Positions 63,076-64,000 of a stretch of DNA of 64,000 nt are shown here, piece after piece; positions within the stretch are counted from its first letter, which is position 1; each line of letters begins with the position of its first letter. The notes beneath the pieces were generated by a model. It was not told the origin of the DNA. It saw only the letters and a list, made by a program, of their open reading frames with translations, and did not search any database. A program made the position numbers and the translations under genes. Source of the DNA: Opitutaceae bacterium (GTDB taxonomy: Bacteria; Verrucomicrobiota; Verrucomicrobiia; Opitutales; Opitutaceae); NCBI GenBank assembly GCA_002694885.1, contig NZNM01000149.1, positions 1 through 64,000 on the forward strand. The letters run 5' to 3'.

Positions 63076-64000
63076 ATGAGAAACCGATTCGCTATCTGTT
63101 TTGCCTTGCTAGCCTTTTTGAACCCAGTCGTTTTTGGCGCTGGATCTGGTCCCGAGTGGACGGATGTCGCCGAAGCGGACAAAGTCTTGATGGGAGACTA
63201 TGTTGGCGAGTGGCTGAATGGTCCTGAAAAGAGCTACCAGGAAATTAATCCGAATTTGTGCTCTCAAGTGATCAATATCGACGAAGGCGTTTACCGCGTA
63301 AAGTTTACCCAGGACCACAATCGGCGAGCGGAGGTTTACTATTCTGGAGAGGTGAGGTTGGAGGGTGACGAGATCGTTGCCAAGGATGGTGATTGGGATT
63401 TTCGAGTCACTAAATCGGGTCTGATAGGTAGAGGGGCGATTGGAGGCAATGTATCCGAGTTTTCACTCAAACGAGTCAAGTTGGGCTCGCCGACACTGCG
63501 AGCCAAGCCTCCGAGAGGAGCTATTCGACTCTTCGATGGAAGCGATTTTGACGAATGGGAGCACACGGACGGACGAAAGGTTACTTGGACCCTTTTGGAA
63601 AATGGGGTTATGGAGATAAATCCAACCGCGGCTAACAAGGACGCTGAGCCGCCCATCGGAGGTACGATAATAACTAAACGCAAGTTCAAGGATGTTCGCT
63701 TCCACATGGAATTCAGATATCCGGTAGAGCCGGGCAAAAGCGGGCAGGGCCGTGGAAACAGTGGCTTGTTCTTTCAAGGTGTCGCTCCGAATGGATATGA
63801 AGTGCAGATTCTAAACAGCTATGGATTAGATGGCCTTTGGAATGAATTGGGCGCTTTATACAAGTTGTTACCTCCCAAGGTGAACGCTGCTCGTCCACCA
63901 ATGGAGTGGCAGACATACGATGTCACGTACAGAGCGCCGATATACGAAAATGGCGATCTCAAGCAAAGAGCTCGCATAACTGTTCGGCTTAATGGGATAG
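63076..64000 (+). CDS. DUF1080 (3-keto-disaccharide hydrolase-type) protein, 3' end beyond window
   Basis: The frame from ATG 63076 stays open to the end of the window (308 codons). A signal peptide (AICFALLAFLNPVVFGA) is followed by a short beta domain of about 120 residues. The DUF1080 fold starts around 150 with IRLFDGSDFDEWE and continues with HMEFRYP, NSGLFFQG and YEVQILNSYG. DUF1080 proteins bind or hydrolyse glycans and are abundant in Planctomycetota and Verrucomicrobiota; some cleave 3-keto-glycosides. It fits the sulfated-glycan theme of the sulfatase and porin just upstream. Confidence 0.85.
   Translation, partial: MRNRFAICFALLAFLNPVVFGAGSGPEWTDVAEADKVLMGDYVGEWLNGPEKSYQEINPNLCSQVINIDEGVYRVKFTQDHNRRAEVYYSGEVRLEGDEIVAKDGDWDFRVTKSGLIGRGAIGGNVSEFSLKRVKLGSPTLRAKPPRGAIRLFDGSDFDEWEHTDGRKVTWTLLENGVMEINPTAANKDAEPPIGGTIITKRKFKDVRFHMEFRYPVEPGKSGQGRGNSGLFFQGVAPNGYEVQILNSYGLDGLWNELGALYKLLPPKVNAARPPMEWQTYDVTYRAPIYENGDLKQRARITVRLNGI

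Overview
The window looks like chromosomal DNA of a free-living, probably marine member of the Verrucomicrobiota, most likely class Opitutia (Opitutae). This is inferred from the gene families (three sulfatases, a DUF1080 protein, LmbE/PIG-L deacetylases, a DUF481 protein, a two-domain KorA with KorB) and not from a marker gene. No rRNA, prophage, insertion sequence or CRISPR array is visible. One tRNA gene, tRNA-Leu(UAA), is present.

Layout. 1-11.3 kb: the tail of an ABC transporter, a fused 5-oxoprolinase, then a leftward group of hrpA helicase, a small secreted protein, a metal-efflux permease with an HMA domain, and an atypical sensor protein. 11.9-14.6 kb: korAB, 2-oxoacid:ferredoxin oxidoreductase. 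15-18.9 kb: hypothetical proteins, trhO, a YhbY-type RNA-binding protein, a scrambled sugar-transferase/SpoIIE-phosphatase remnant, and an intact STAS anti-sigma-antagonist. 19.2-26 kb: a large multi-PAS hybrid kinase, a GT2-GT4 double glycosyltransferase, and a response regulator-HDOD gene broken by a stop codon and a frameshift. 26.3-31.9 kb: housekeeping genes (coaBC, dinB, a TrmH-family methyltransferase), a thioredoxin-like gene behind a good promoter and a structured leader, and two methyltransferases. 32-37.8 kb: a GT-C-like membrane protein, a type IV pilin with a strong terminator, a DUF481 beta-barrel, a NadD-RsfS fusion and a sigma-70 family factor.

38-45 kb is a carbohydrate region: a zinc-type dehydrogenase, a KduD-like dehydrogenase, a tautomerase, two sulfatases and a fuconolactonase-like amidohydrolase. 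Together they suggest desulfation and oxidative breakdown of sulfated algal (deoxy)sugars, although the dehydratase and aldolase steps are not in the window. 55-64 kb continues this theme with an aldo/keto reductase, SDR, iron-type alcohol dehydrogenase, porin, a third sulfatase and a DUF1080 protein cut by the window edge.

The most interesting unit is at 49.4-53.9 kb: a small membrane protein, a sodium:solute symporter, then three genes that look like a complete bacillithiol pathway (BshC-like, BshB, BshA). The BshC-like protein is only 259 residues, about half the usual size, so this may be a compact cysteine-adding enzyme. Other unusual items are a lipoprotein cyclophilin with an internally duplicated insert, three intergenic REPIN-like palindromes with GTAGG/CCTAC ends but unrelated stems, and a leader RNA with mutually exclusive hairpins.
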